Assembly: GCF_034555935.1 (NCBI RefSeq)
Contig: NZ_JAYDCJ010000003.1
Location: 310,001 to 374,000, forward strand
Direction of reading: 5' to 3'
Origin: Marinobacter qingdaonensis
Lineage (GTDB): Bacteria; Pseudomonadota; Gammaproteobacteria; Pseudomonadales; Oleiphilaceae
Length of the DNA stretch: 64,000 nucleotides
Shown here: positions 35,514 through 44,069 of the stretch, one piece after another
Layout: every line of letters begins with the position of its first letter
Position numbering within the stretch: the stretch's first letter is position 1
The notes under the pieces: generated by a model
Seen by the model: the letters and a program-made list of their open reading frames with translations, nothing else
Told to the model about the DNA's origin: nothing
Database searches by the model: none
Made by a program: the position numbers and the translations under genes

Positions 35514-36875
35514 TTAGCGGACGCCGGCCCGACGCAGAGCGGCCGGAGTGTACTCCCGCGAGCTGCGCTCGGTGCCGTATTCATACGGCGTGTCTTCTTC
35601 GTTGGTCATGCCCATGACCAGGTAGCGACCGGACAGCAGGTCGTACAGGGTTTCGAAGGCATAGGCCGGGATGTTGGCATCGTAGATCTGCATGGCGTGG
35701 GCCTCGGCTACGCGCCACAGGTTGCCACGGCCGTCGTAGTGGTCGACCAGGGCGATCTGCCAGGTGTCCTCGTCCAGGTAGAAGTCACGGACTTCGTACA
35801 CGTGACGCTCCTCGTCCTTCAGGGTCGCCTTCACGTGCCAGACGCGGTGCAGCTCGTAACGGGCCAGGCTCTGGTCGATGTGACCCGGCTTGATGATGTC
35901 CTCGTAATCCAGCTCACCACTGGCCAGACGGTAGGAGTTGTACGGGATGTACATCTCTTTCTTACCGATCAGCTCCCAGTTGTATTTATCCGGGGCGCCG
36001 TTGTAGAGGTCGAGGTTATCCGAAGTACGCTGACCGTCGGCCGCGGTACCCGGACCGTCGTAGGCGACGTTCGGTGCCCGACGGACCCGACGCTGACCGG
36101 AGTTGTACAGCCAGGCGCGACGCGGCTCCTTGACCTGGTTGATGGTCTCGTGCACCAGCAGTACGTTACCGGCCAAACGGGACGGCGCGGTGATGGCCTG
36201 CTTGAAGTAGAACATCACGTTCGGATCTTCGGACGGCTCATAGTCTTCCAGCGCGACCCGCTCGGTGAACGACTCGGTGAATTTCACCGGGCTGAAGTCA
36301 CCGTTTGGCTGCGGCGTGACCTGGGCCACGTTCCGGGTGAAGGAACCGCCGCGGTAACGGGTGATGTGGTTGAAGATGGCTTCCAGGCCATTCTGGGGAA
36401 TCGGGAACGGCGTGGCGGTCTGGTAATTCTTCAGGCCGTTGCCGCTTTCCACCAGCTCCACCTGGGTCGCGTTCTCGATGGTCTGCTCCATCACCTCGGC
36501 CGGGTAGGTACCGGTGCGGCGGGTCTGATAGACCGGGATGAAGTAGTCATCGTAGTTCTTGATCATGGCGATCTGACCCGGGGTCAGATTCTCGGCGTAC
36601 TGATCCACGTTGCTCTGGTCAATGCGGAACAGCTCCTTGTCTTCCGGGAACGGATCGACGTAACGGCCATCACCCTTGAAGCCGGCCGGCGCGGTGGTCA
36701 GGCCGCCGTCCCAGGCCGGGATTTCGTCACCGTTGCCGGCTTTGATCGCACCCATCGGCGTCAGGGTATCGCCGAGCTTGGCCGCTTCTTCGGCACTGAC
36801 GGCGGCGAGCGCTGAGCCCGAGGCGAACAGGGCGCTGGCGACAGCGCCGTACATCAGGGATCTCATCATTTTCAT
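35514..36875 (-). CDS. DUF1329 exported protein
   Basis: A 453-residue exported protein with a signal peptide (residues 1-24, ending GSALA). The mature part is soluble and rich in aromatic residues, with LTPGQIAMIKNYDDYFIPVY and YLDEDTWQIALVDHYDGRG, matching DUF1329, a LolB-like fold. The gene directly follows DUF1302 (29 bases), a pairing common in proteobacteria that use steroids, terpenes or fatty acids. The pair is thought to move hydrophobic substances across the envelope, but direct proof is limited. No catalytic residues are evident. Confidence 0.87.
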   Translation of the reverse strand: MKMMRSLMYGAVASALFASGSALAAVSAEEAAKLGDTLTPMGAIKAGNGDEIPAWDGGLTTAPAGFKGDGRYVDPFPEDKELFRIDQSNVDQYAENLTPGQIAMIKNYDDYFIPVYQTRRTGTYPAEVMEQTIENATQVELVESGNGLKNYQTATPFPIPQNGLEAIFNHITRYRGGSFTRNVAQVTPQPNGDFSPVKFTESFTERVALEDYEPSEDPNVMFYFKQAITAPSRLAGNVLLVHETINQVKEPRRAWLYNSGQRRVRRAPNVAYDGPGTAADGQRTSDNLDLYNGAPDKYNWELIGKKEMYIPYNSYRLASGELDYEDIIKPGHIDQSLARYELHRVWHVKATLKDEERHVYEVRDFYLDEDTWQIALVDHYDGRGNLWRVAEAHAMQIYDANIPAYAFETLYDLLSGRYLVMGMTNEEDTPYEYGTERSSREYTPAALRRAGVR

Positions 36876-36904
36876 GGAACTAACTCCTGTTAGTCGTTGG
36901 TTGC

Positions 36905-38806
36905 TTAGAACGAGTAGGAAACCGAGGCAGCAATGAAGTCACGGTCATTGGTCTCGTTGTACTTGCCGCCAAAATAATTGGTGTAGCTGATGTTGGCCTT
37001 GTAGGCGTTCTGGTAGGTGGCCTCGAGCCCCAGACCAACGGACTTGTTGCCTTCCTTGAAGTTACCGCCTGGATCCGGCGCGTAGCCTTTCACGTCGTGG
37101 CTCCAGAACAGCCGCGGACGCAGGTTCACACCGGCCACGGCGTCCGGGTAATCCCAGACGAACAGGGTGCGGTAGCCCCAGGAGAAGGAGGTGGTGAAGC
37201 CGTCACCGCCACAGTTGGTCGGATTGATGTTCAGACGCTTGGTCTCATCGTCCGGGTCGGGGCTCTGGCTACAGAAATCACCAGTGAAGCTGTCGCCTTG
37301 CAGCGGTACCGGGCCAACGCCGTAGATACCGGAACGGCCGTAACGGGCCTCGGACTTGCCAGGCAGGTCGTGCACGTAAGTCGCACCGACTTCACCCACG
37401 ATGATGAAACGGGCCGCGCCCATCACCCGGTCGATGAAGTGGATGGCGGTGGCCTGGGCCTGGGACACGCCGTAGCGGTCGTAACCCTCAACCGCGGTAC
37501 CGGCATAGGTTCCACCCTTCTCGGCCCGACGCTGCTCCAGCTTACTGACGATCTGACCATCCGGACCACGCTGCTGCAGACCACCGTAGATCAGCTCGAA
37601 GGTGTTCCACTGGATCGGCATGTTCGGACGGTAGCTGTACTCGGCGCCCAGGGAGGTGCCGGTCGGCAGGGTGGTGTTGATGCTGATGCCGTACAGGTCG
37701 ATGCCCTTCGGGTACTCGATGAAGTAGCTGGGGAACCGCGAGGCCGGCTTGGACGGATCGTACTGTTGGGTCTCGTCGGCATCGGACGGGTTGTTCACCA
37801 CGCCACTGATGTACGGCAGGCGGCTGTGGTAGCGCTGGTAGTAAACACCAAACTCGGCGTTCAGGTCGGTGGCAAAGTAGCGTGCCGCAACACCGAACTG
37901 GTCCTTGTCGCCCGGCTCTTTATCGCCAATACGTGGCGCGATGAAGCCTTCCTCGAACGCCTGGGAATCCGGCACCTGGCCGGCCAGCAGGACCGGGCCA
38001 CAGCCATCGGCGGCGACGTCGGCGGACGAGAAGAAGGTGCCGCAATCGTCGATCCGGAACGGTTCCCAGTCGGTCTGGACGTAGGCTTCAACCGTGATCT
38101 CTTCGGTCACGCCGGCCGAGGTATAAAGCATCTCCACCGGCAGCAGCACGTCTTTCAGTTCGGCGCCCGGGGCCCGGAAGGCCGGCACGTCGATCGGGTT
38201 GGTGGCGTTGATGCCACCCAGGATGAAGGTGCTCTCACCCCAGTTCACCACCTGGCGGCCGTAACGGATGGACACCGGGGTATCACCGAAGTACCAGTCG
38301 GTGAACACGTAGGCGTCGAGCAGGTCCACGCCGGAGGCGTTGTCCTTGGCCTCGGGGTTGAGTTCGCGCTGCTGGCCCACGGGGTCGGTGGCGCGCTCGT
38401 TGTCCTTGAGCTCGTAGTCGTAGTAGTAGCTGGCACGGGCCAGCGCACCGACCCGGGTCAGGGTGTCGCTGTCCGGTGCGTAGTCCAGGAACAGCTCACT
38501 GCGGCCACGGGCAATGGTGGAATAGGGCTCGTTCTTCTCGAAGTTCAGGTTGCCGTCGTCGAAGTTGTTGGACGAGGCGCCGGTGTTGCTGTAGGCGAAC
38601 TCCGGGCCCAGGTTACCTTGGGTGATCAGGCTCTTGTCCTGGTCTTCCAGCCGGTACGCGGTACCGACGGTCAGCGTGGTGCTGAAGGAGGCGTCTATCT
38701 CATAGATACTGAAATCGAAGGCTGCCGCCGTAGTCGACAGGCAGGCCAGTTGCACGGCCGCCGCCAGGCGCAGGGTCTTCGGCAGCTTGGACTTTGTTGT
38801 TGTCAT
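36905..38806 (-). CDS. DUF1302 outer-membrane protein
   Basis: A 633-residue predicted beta-barrel with a signal peptide (LRLAAAVQLACLSTTAAA). The mature part begins FDFSIYEIDASFSTTLTVGT and alternates strands and polar loops, ending in AASVSYSF with the terminal Phe of outer-membrane proteins. DUF1302 motifs include IRYGRQVVNWGESTFILGG and NPIDVPAFRAPGAELKD. The ATG at 38806 has GGAGC eight bases upstream. It lies between the lipase-like gene and DUF1329 on one strand and probably belongs with them in handling a lipid-like compound. Confidence 0.87.
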   Translation of the reverse strand: MTTTKSKLPKTLRLAAAVQLACLSTTAAAFDFSIYEIDASFSTTLTVGTAYRLEDQDKSLITQGNLGPEFAYSNTGASSNNFDDGNLNFEKNEPYSTIARGRSELFLDYAPDSDTLTRVGALARASYYYDYELKDNERATDPVGQQRELNPEAKDNASGVDLLDAYVFTDWYFGDTPVSIRYGRQVVNWGESTFILGGINATNPIDVPAFRAPGAELKDVLLPVEMLYTSAGVTEEITVEAYVQTDWEPFRIDDCGTFFSSADVAADGCGPVLLAGQVPDSQAFEEGFIAPRIGDKEPGDKDQFGVAARYFATDLNAEFGVYYQRYHSRLPYISGVVNNPSDADETQQYDPSKPASRFPSYFIEYPKGIDLYGISINTTLPTGTSLGAEYSYRPNMPIQWNTFELIYGGLQQRGPDGQIVSKLEQRRAEKGGTYAGTAVEGYDRYGVSQAQATAIHFIDRVMGAARFIIVGEVGATYVHDLPGKSEARYGRSGIYGVGPVPLQGDSFTGDFCSQSPDPDDETKRLNINPTNCGGDGFTTSFSWGYRTLFVWDYPDAVAGVNLRPRLFWSHDVKGYAPDPGGNFKEGNKSVGLGLEATYQNAYKANISYTNYFGGKYNETNDRDFIAASVSYSF

Positions 38807-38897
38807 TGCGCTTGCTCCGCAAGTTTTGGGCAAAGCCTCCCCGTTTGGCGAGGCTACCGCCTTGATTTACTTGGATTCGAAAGAGTGTCTGGATTGG

Positions 38898-38919
38898 GTG
38901 GCCCGACCTCGCGGGCCAC
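38898..38919 (-). terminator. Hairpin after the lipase gene
   Basis: GTGGCCCG / CGGGCCAC form an eight-base perfect stem nine bases after the lipase stop. No T run follows on the minus strand, so it is a weak terminator or an RNA stabiliser between the lipase and DUF1302 genes. Confidence 0.4.
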
Positions 38920-38927
38920 CTCGGTCA

Positions 38928-41906
38928 TCAAGCTCCGAAAATGTCGCCGATGATGCCGCCATCGCCGCCACCGGTGTCGCCACCGCCGTCACCGCCACCG
39001 GAGCCGCCGTCGCTGCCGTCGCCGGCGTCGCTGTTGCCCTCGGCCGAGCAGTCGGTGCCTGAAGTGTCGGCATTTTTGACTACGCATGGGTTGCTCACAG
39101 ACACGGATCCCAGGGTAAACAGTTCGAGCATTTGTGCGGTCATCTCGGTGAACACGGCGCTGGAGGAGAACGCATCGGCACCTTTCTGACCGGCTGAGAT
39201 CGGGTTACCGTGAGAACCTTCGAGATACCGCGTGATATAGGGGAGGTCAGCACCCAGCGGTGTGGACTCCGCGTCCATGGCCGCGGCCATAGGATCGGTA
39301 CCCGCCAGCGGCATGTTCTCACCCTCGATCACGAAACCGGTTTCCGGAATGGTGGTCGACAGGGGGCCGAGCAGATAGTCAACAGCATCAGCCGCGTTCG
39401 GGACGGTGTTGTCCGTCGGACGATCAGCGTCATTGGGCACACCGACGATTTCGGTCAGCAAGAGCGGTTCACCCTCATACAGCGGCGCAAACGCCGCGGG
39501 GTCGGCAGAATCCAGCAGACCCTGGAACACGTTAAAGTAGATGTTCAACTCGGTCCGGCCCTGGGTCAGGATGCCGTCAGAGGCGTCATCCAAGCCTGGC
39601 AGCACACGAGGCGCTACGGACTGGGAGTTCTCTACCAGGCGGGTGAAGCCGCCACCGGTGTTGAAGAAGTTGGACGCCGAGATCGGGTTCAGGTTGGCGT
39701 TATCGGCTGCGGCTACGTTGGTCACGTAAGGCACAGCTGCGCCGCCCATGCCACTCAAGGAATGGGTCAGGAAATAGACACGACTGGAGTCGATGTCTAG
39801 GTCATTGGTGCAGCTGGAACACGCGTCGATTGCTGCATCAATGGCCTCGAGGGAGGCATTTACGTTGAGCAAATCCAATGCTCCCTGGCGCATGTTGTCC
39901 CGAGTGTTTGCGTAATTGGCAAAGTTCAGGAACAAGGTACCGGATTCCGGCTCTTCCAGCTCGGCTGCGGCAACAGCGTTGAGGTTGGCGTCGGCGGCAT
40001 AGCCGAAGTGACGCTCGGTAGCCTCGGCCGATGCACCAGACTGGGAACTGATTGGGGTTAAACCCACGATGCCGGTGTCGAAAATGCCATGCAGCGGCTG
40101 GTCGATACCAATCGTGACAAAGCAGTCATCGGCGTTGTCCGCAATACAAGTCAACCCTGCGGCCGTGGCCATTGGCAGGATCGCTGAGCGATCCGTGGTC
40201 GCGGCGTGCTGGTAGATGATGACTGGGTACCCATTAGCCGGCTCGACGGAGTTTGTTGACGGTGCGGCGACAACAATGGGCACAGTAGTATCAGCCTGCT
40301 TCTCAGCAAACGGGAACCGATAGCTGACGCGATCCGACGGGGCCGCATTCAGAGTGTCGTCACCCGAGAAGTCTGCAGGCTGCCAGCTGGATGTCTTCAG
40401 GATGTCGCCGCTGCCTTCTTCTGGAAGGGACTGGAAGTAAGGCAGGGTAATCTCGCCTTCGTAGACACGAATGTCGATGTCCACGGCCAGGCCGCCCAGA
40501 CCAGCACTCTGGCGCAGGGCCGGATTTACATCGCCACCTTCCTTCTCACTGAAGATACTCACGGTCCGCGGTTTGGGCGAATCCAGCAGCGGGTCCGCTG
40601 CAGTCGCCATGGCCTGAGCCTGGGTTTCTATGTCGATGTTTTCATCGCTGGCTTCGGCGGTGGCCACCTGGATTGCATGCGCAATGCGACGATCGGCATC
40701 CTTATCAGCAACCACGTCGTCGTAGGTCACCACCGTGCCGCTGCCGTTGGCGTCGGTGAGGATGGTGGCCAGGGATTCGTCGTACAGGCGGAACGCCGGA
40801 TCGGTCAGCTTGGTGTAGATGGCGGAGTTAACGGCAGACTCTTCGCCACTGGCGCCTTCACCCAGGGGCTGATCGCTCAGGTTATAGAAGCCGTCGACCA
40901 GTTTGCCCAACTCTTCCTGGCGCTGGGCCACCTGCAGGGAGGAACGGAAGTAGGTGATCGGTGCAGCGTTGGCCAGCAGCACGTCTTCCACTGCAGTGGT
41001 GGTGATGGCGGTGGCGTAGGGCACGTCGGCAAAAGTCGCACTGAAGCCAGCCGAGGCGTCGTAGTCACGCTTGAAGTCGAAGTAATCGGCAGCCAGTTTC
41101 CGGGCCGGCAGCATTGCCTTGCGGAACGGCTGGAAAGCGGCGTTCGACAACACGCGCTCCGGATCGGCAACGGACTGGTAGGTCGGGGATCCAACCAGCG
41201 GCTCGCCGTTGGCATCCACAATGTCGTTGGTCAGGGCCAGCACGTACTGGGTCTTGGATTCCAGCGGTGTCAGCGGCAGGACGCGGATCAGGTTGTTCTG
41301 GCCACCGTCGATGTCCAGCAGTTCGACCCGGACCTTCTCGGTCAGCAGGTCGCTGAAAATGGCGTCAGCGGCCGCGTCGTTGCCCTGCTCGCGCAGCTTC
41401 AAAGCTTCACGGTATTTGGCAGCCGGGGTCAGGCCTGCTGCTTCCGCATCCGTCGGATAGACGGCATCGCCACCGGCGTACTCAACCGGAATCAGGAATA
41501 CGTTCTGGTCGGGGTTCGGCACCACTTCGCCGTCGACCTCAACAAAGCCGCGAGCATCCAGAATCTGCTGGCTATCAAGGCTGGCGCTGATCTTGACGTC
41601 GATGGGCGCCAGCACAGAGGCGCCGTCCAGGAAGCCAATACCCTGGGTGACCGGGTTGGCCGGATCGGTGCCATTCAGCATGGTCCCGTCTTTCACGTCG
41701 CTCAGCCCAAACAGTGCATCACTGGGAATGACGAACTCAGTGGCAAGCGGGTCGAATAGGGGGTGCGTACCTTTGACAGTCAGACTGCCGTTGATCTGAT
41801 ACTGCGGATTGGCGTTTTTGTTGGTCTGACCGCCGCTGTCGAGACAGCCGGTAAGCCCCAGGGTTGCTGCCGACACGGCAGTGAACAAAACGTTGCGGAT
41901 AAACAT
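38928..41906 (-). CDS. VolA/Pla-1-type lipoprotein lipase
   Basis: A 992-residue lipoprotein with lipobox LGLTGC. The form matches VolA/Pla-1 surface phospholipases: a long N-terminal region (about 30-550) with IRVLPLTPLESKTQYVLALT, then an alpha/beta hydrolase (about 560-900) with NGYPVIIYQHAATTDRS. The likely nucleophile Ser716 lies in YFLTHSLSGMGG. Most relatives have GHSLG there, so this site does not fit GxSxG. A glycine- and aspartate-rich tail follows residue 950. AGGTGA lies upstream of the ATG. VolA releases fatty acids from lysophospholipids for uptake. A role beside DUF1302/1329 is an inference. Confidence 0.78.
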   Translation of the reverse strand: MFIRNVLFTAVSAATLGLTGCLDSGGQTNKNANPQYQINGSLTVKGTHPLFDPLATEFVIPSDALFGLSDVKDGTMLNGTDPANPVTQGIGFLDGASVLAPIDVKISASLDSQQILDARGFVEVDGEVVPNPDQNVFLIPVEYAGGDAVYPTDAEAAGLTPAAKYREALKLREQGNDAAADAIFSDLLTEKVRVELLDIDGGQNNLIRVLPLTPLESKTQYVLALTNDIVDANGEPLVGSPTYQSVADPERVLSNAAFQPFRKAMLPARKLAADYFDFKRDYDASAGFSATFADVPYATAITTTAVEDVLLANAAPITYFRSSLQVAQRQEELGKLVDGFYNLSDQPLGEGASGEESAVNSAIYTKLTDPAFRLYDESLATILTDANGSGTVVTYDDVVADKDADRRIAHAIQVATAEASDENIDIETQAQAMATAADPLLDSPKPRTVSIFSEKEGGDVNPALRQSAGLGGLAVDIDIRVYEGEITLPYFQSLPEEGSGDILKTSSWQPADFSGDDTLNAAPSDRVSYRFPFAEKQADTTVPIVVAAPSTNSVEPANGYPVIIYQHAATTDRSAILPMATAAGLTCIADNADDCFVTIGIDQPLHGIFDTGIVGLTPISSQSGASAEATERHFGYAADANLNAVAAAELEEPESGTLFLNFANYANTRDNMRQGALDLLNVNASLEAIDAAIDACSSCTNDLDIDSSRVYFLTHSLSGMGGAAVPYVTNVAAADNANLNPISASNFFNTGGGFTRLVENSQSVAPRVLPGLDDASDGILTQGRTELNIYFNVFQGLLDSADPAAFAPLYEGEPLLLTEIVGVPNDADRPTDNTVPNAADAVDYLLGPLSTTIPETGFVIEGENMPLAGTDPMAAAMDAESTPLGADLPYITRYLEGSHGNPISAGQKGADAFSSSAVFTEMTAQMLELFTLGSVSVSNPCVVKNADTSGTDCSAEGNSDAGDGSDGGSGGGDGGGDTGGGDGGIIGDIFGA

Positions 41907-42190
41907 ACTCGTTTCACCTACAGTGGGTTTTTGTAATTCAGCGGATCCTTCGCCTTTAGTCGCACACCACGTAGGTCTAATTGCTAAGGTTCCCGCAAGG
42001 TCAAAATTTTTTAAGTGAAAACCCGTACAATTTTTTCAGTCGATTGTTTTTACTAACTTTTCGTGCGTTAAATTTTTTACAAACTCGCCATACCCCTTAA
42101 CTGTCCGCACTGGTACACTGCGTCTCTATACCAATAACGACCGATTTTTCAGCATGATCCCGGTTTTTGGTGATCATCAGGGGTATCCAT
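41907..42190. promoter_or_regulatory. AT-rich divergent region, lipase / ECF sigma factor
   Basis: About 284 bases, clearly richer in A and T than the genes on either side, with several T runs (for example 42007-42012, 42031-42036 and 42071-42076). It must hold promoters for both divergent transcripts. A possible -10-like TACACT lies near 42114 for the sigma operon. I found no convincing ECF-type promoter pair by eye. Confidence 0.4.
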
Positions 42191-42778
42191 TTGGCCTTGC
42201 TTCCATTCCGCCAGAGCAAATCCAAGCGCTTCGAGCGACTGGTCCAGCCGCACCTTCGAGCACTGCACTCGTTTGCCTATCGGCTGACCGGAAATCAGCA
42301 CGACGCCGAAGATCTGGTTCAGGACGTGGTAACCAAACTGTTCCCCAAGGTGGACGAACTCGAACAGGTCGAGGAACTTCGCCCCTGGCTGCACCGGGTG
42401 CTGTACCGGCAGTTCGTCGATGGCCTGCGCAAGCGCCCGGCGGGCCGGGAGACCAACACCAGCGCGCTGGATCGGCCGGACCTACAGACTTCCTACCTGG
42501 ACTCCCTCCCCAGCACCGAGCTGGATCCCATGGGCCACACCGACAATGACCGGCGCAGCACCCTGCTGCAGCGCCTGATCGGCGAGCTGCAACCGGACCA
42601 GCGCACCCTGCTGCTGCTCCACGATTCCGAGGGCTGGCGCCAGGAAGACATTGCCGACATCCTCGACGTGCCTCTGGGCACCATCAAATCCAGGCTGCAT
42701 CGGGTGCGTGCCCAGCTTCGAGAAAAATTGCAATCGGAATTGGAACCTTTTGAGACCCGGCAACGTGGATGCCAGTGA
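42191..42778 (+). CDS. ECF-type RNA polymerase sigma factor
   Basis: About 195 residues. Region 2 has FAYRLTGNQHDAEDLVQDVV and WLHRVLYRQFVDGLRKR. Region 4 has QRTLLLLHDSEGWRQEDIAD and VPLGTIKSRLHRVRAQLRE. No region 3 is present, as expected for ECF sigma factors. The start is uncertain: TTG 42191 with AGGGG seven bases upstream fits best; TTG 42167 and GTG 42170 are also in frame. A ZAS anti-sigma gene follows after ten bases. Which group of ECF it belongs to I cannot tell. Confidence 0.85.
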   Translation: MALLPFRQSKSKRFERLVQPHLRALHSFAYRLTGNQHDAEDLVQDVVTKLFPKVDELEQVEELRPWLHRVLYRQFVDGLRKRPAGRETNTSALDRPDLQTSYLDSLPSTELDPMGHTDNDRRSTLLQRLIGELQPDQRTLLLLHDSEGWRQEDIADILDVPLGTIKSRLHRVRAQLREKLQSELEPFETRQRGCQ

Positions 42779-42788
42779 GGTGAATGCA

Positions 42789-43439
42789 ATGAACTGCAGC
42801 GAATTCAAAAATGACGTGGATGCCTTCGCCGCGGGCGAACTGGCAGAAACAACCGAACGTACGATGCGCCAGCACGCCGCGACATGTAATGACTGCGCAG
42901 TGGCGCTGGCCACCGCCCAGCACATTGCCCGTCACCTGGCGGACGACCGTGTGCCCGAACCCGATCCGGACTTTGAGGCACGGATCCTGAGTCGAGCCAC
43001 CGGGCAGAAGCGCGGCCCAGGCCACACCCCCATCTGGGGTGGCGCCATTGCGGCGGCCCTGGCCGTCGGGGTGTTCATCGGCAGTCAGTTCACGTCGGCA
43101 CCGTCGACCAGCACTGAGGTCGTGGACGCGATCCAGCCGGAAGCGTCGGAGTTCGCCGAACCGCAACAGCGCCTGGTGCGTGTTGCCTTCACCTCGGCGC
43201 AGGCGGTCGACAACGTCAAACTGACGCTGGAATTGCCGCCTAACATGGAACTGGCCCCCTTCCCCGGGCGCCACAAAGTCAGCTGGAAAGTTAACCTCAA
43301 GCCTGGGGATAACCTGCTGGCGCTGCCAATGAATGTGCTCTTCCCTGGCGAGGGAACCCTGGTCGCCCATCTGGGCGAGGGCGAGACGCGCAAGACCTTT
43401 AAAACTGACATTGGCAAACACACGGAGCCATCGTCATGA
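42789..43439 (+). CDS. Zinc-binding anti-sigma factor (ZAS-type membrane protein)
   Basis: A 216-residue protein. The N-terminal part carries HAATCNDC, the His-x3-Cys-x2-Cys motif of zinc anti-sigma domains (His29, Cys33, Cys36), with an upstream Cys3. One membrane helix spans about 83-101 (GGAIAAALAVGVFIGSQF). The periplasmic part is about 110 residues with beta-rich LVRVAFTSAQAVDNVKLTLE. It would hold the sigma factor at the membrane until a signal releases it. GAGGTGA precedes the ATG, and its stop overlaps the next start (ATGA). Confidence 0.83.
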   Translation: MNCSEFKNDVDAFAAGELAETTERTMRQHAATCNDCAVALATAQHIARHLADDRVPEPDPDFEARILSRATGQKRGPGHTPIWGGAIAAALAVGVFIGSQFTSAPSTSTEVVDAIQPEASEFAEPQQRLVRVAFTSAQAVDNVKLTLELPPNMELAPFPGRHKVSWKVNLKPGDNLLALPMNVLFPGEGTLVAHLGEGETRKTFKTDIGKHTEPSS

Positions 43440-43909
43440 CATTAAGGAAGAAACTGAGTTGCTCGCTGCCGCACCTGCTGGTGCTGGGTGTGCTGATGGC
43501 ACCGGCCTGGGCGGCGGCACAGTCGGACCTCGACATCACCATGCGCATGGTGGCCGACGAAGAGGCACTGGACTCCTCGTTCGTTCAGGAAATGGAACTT
43601 CCGGAGTCGGTCACCGAGCTTGAATACGACGAGCCGCTTGAGGCCCTGGATGCCAACGAGCTGTCCTCGGAAGCCCAGGCGCTGACCGAAGACCTGTCCC
43701 TGCAGGCGCGGGAAACCCGGGATGCCCTGGAGAACGAACTGCCGGGTGAAACCGGATTCGAACCGCCAGCTGCAGAGCTGCCCCTCCCGGACCTGGGCAA
43801 CCCCGAGTTGCCCGGTGGCGGGGAGCTTCCCGGTGTGGACCTGCCGGGTGGCGACGTGGATCTGCTGGAACAAGGCAGCTCAACCCTCGACAGCGTCACT
43901 GGTCAGTAA
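43436..43909 (+). CDS. Exported acidic hypothetical protein of the sigma operon
   Basis: A 157-residue exported protein with a signal peptide (LLVLGVLMAPAWAAA). The mature part is strongly acidic and Glu/Leu/Asp-rich (ELEYDEPLEALDANELSSE), then has a Pro/Gly-rich end (LPDLGNPELPGGGELPGVD). No known domain was recognised. Translation is coupled to the anti-sigma gene by ATGA. It may be an extracytoplasmic partner or signal for the anti-sigma factor, but that is only a guess from position. Confidence 0.7.
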   Translation: MTLRKKLSCSLPHLLVLGVLMAPAWAAAQSDLDITMRMVADEEALDSSFVQEMELPESVTELEYDEPLEALDANELSSEAQALTEDLSLQARETRDALENELPGETGFEPPAAELPLPDLGNPELPGGGELPGVDLPGGDVDLLEQGSSTLDSVTGQ

Positions 43910-43937
43910 CCAGTCGGCTCACCCCTCCTTTTTCTGT

Positions 43938-43962
43938 GCGCCAGCACAGCACCTGCTGGCGC
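43938..43962. repeat. Nine-base perfect hairpin in the sigma operon
   Basis: GCGCCAGCA and TGCTGGCGC form a perfect stem with a seven-base loop, 28 bases after the exported-protein stop. There is no T run after it, so it may dampen rather than stop transcription into the next gene. Confidence 0.35.
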
Positions 43963-44069
43963 GCGTCTGCTAGGTGAATCCGTCCCGAGTGTGCTAGGTT
44001 TAAGCGGTCGTACTGGAGACCCTGTCTTCCAGATGAGTTGTCCCGCTACCTGGTCCGAGGGAAAGGCGT

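Noticed and set aside
37097..38953. 618-codon plus-strand frame opposite DUF1302
   Set aside because: Composition is typical of a shadow frame; the minus strand has a clear signal peptide and barrel end.
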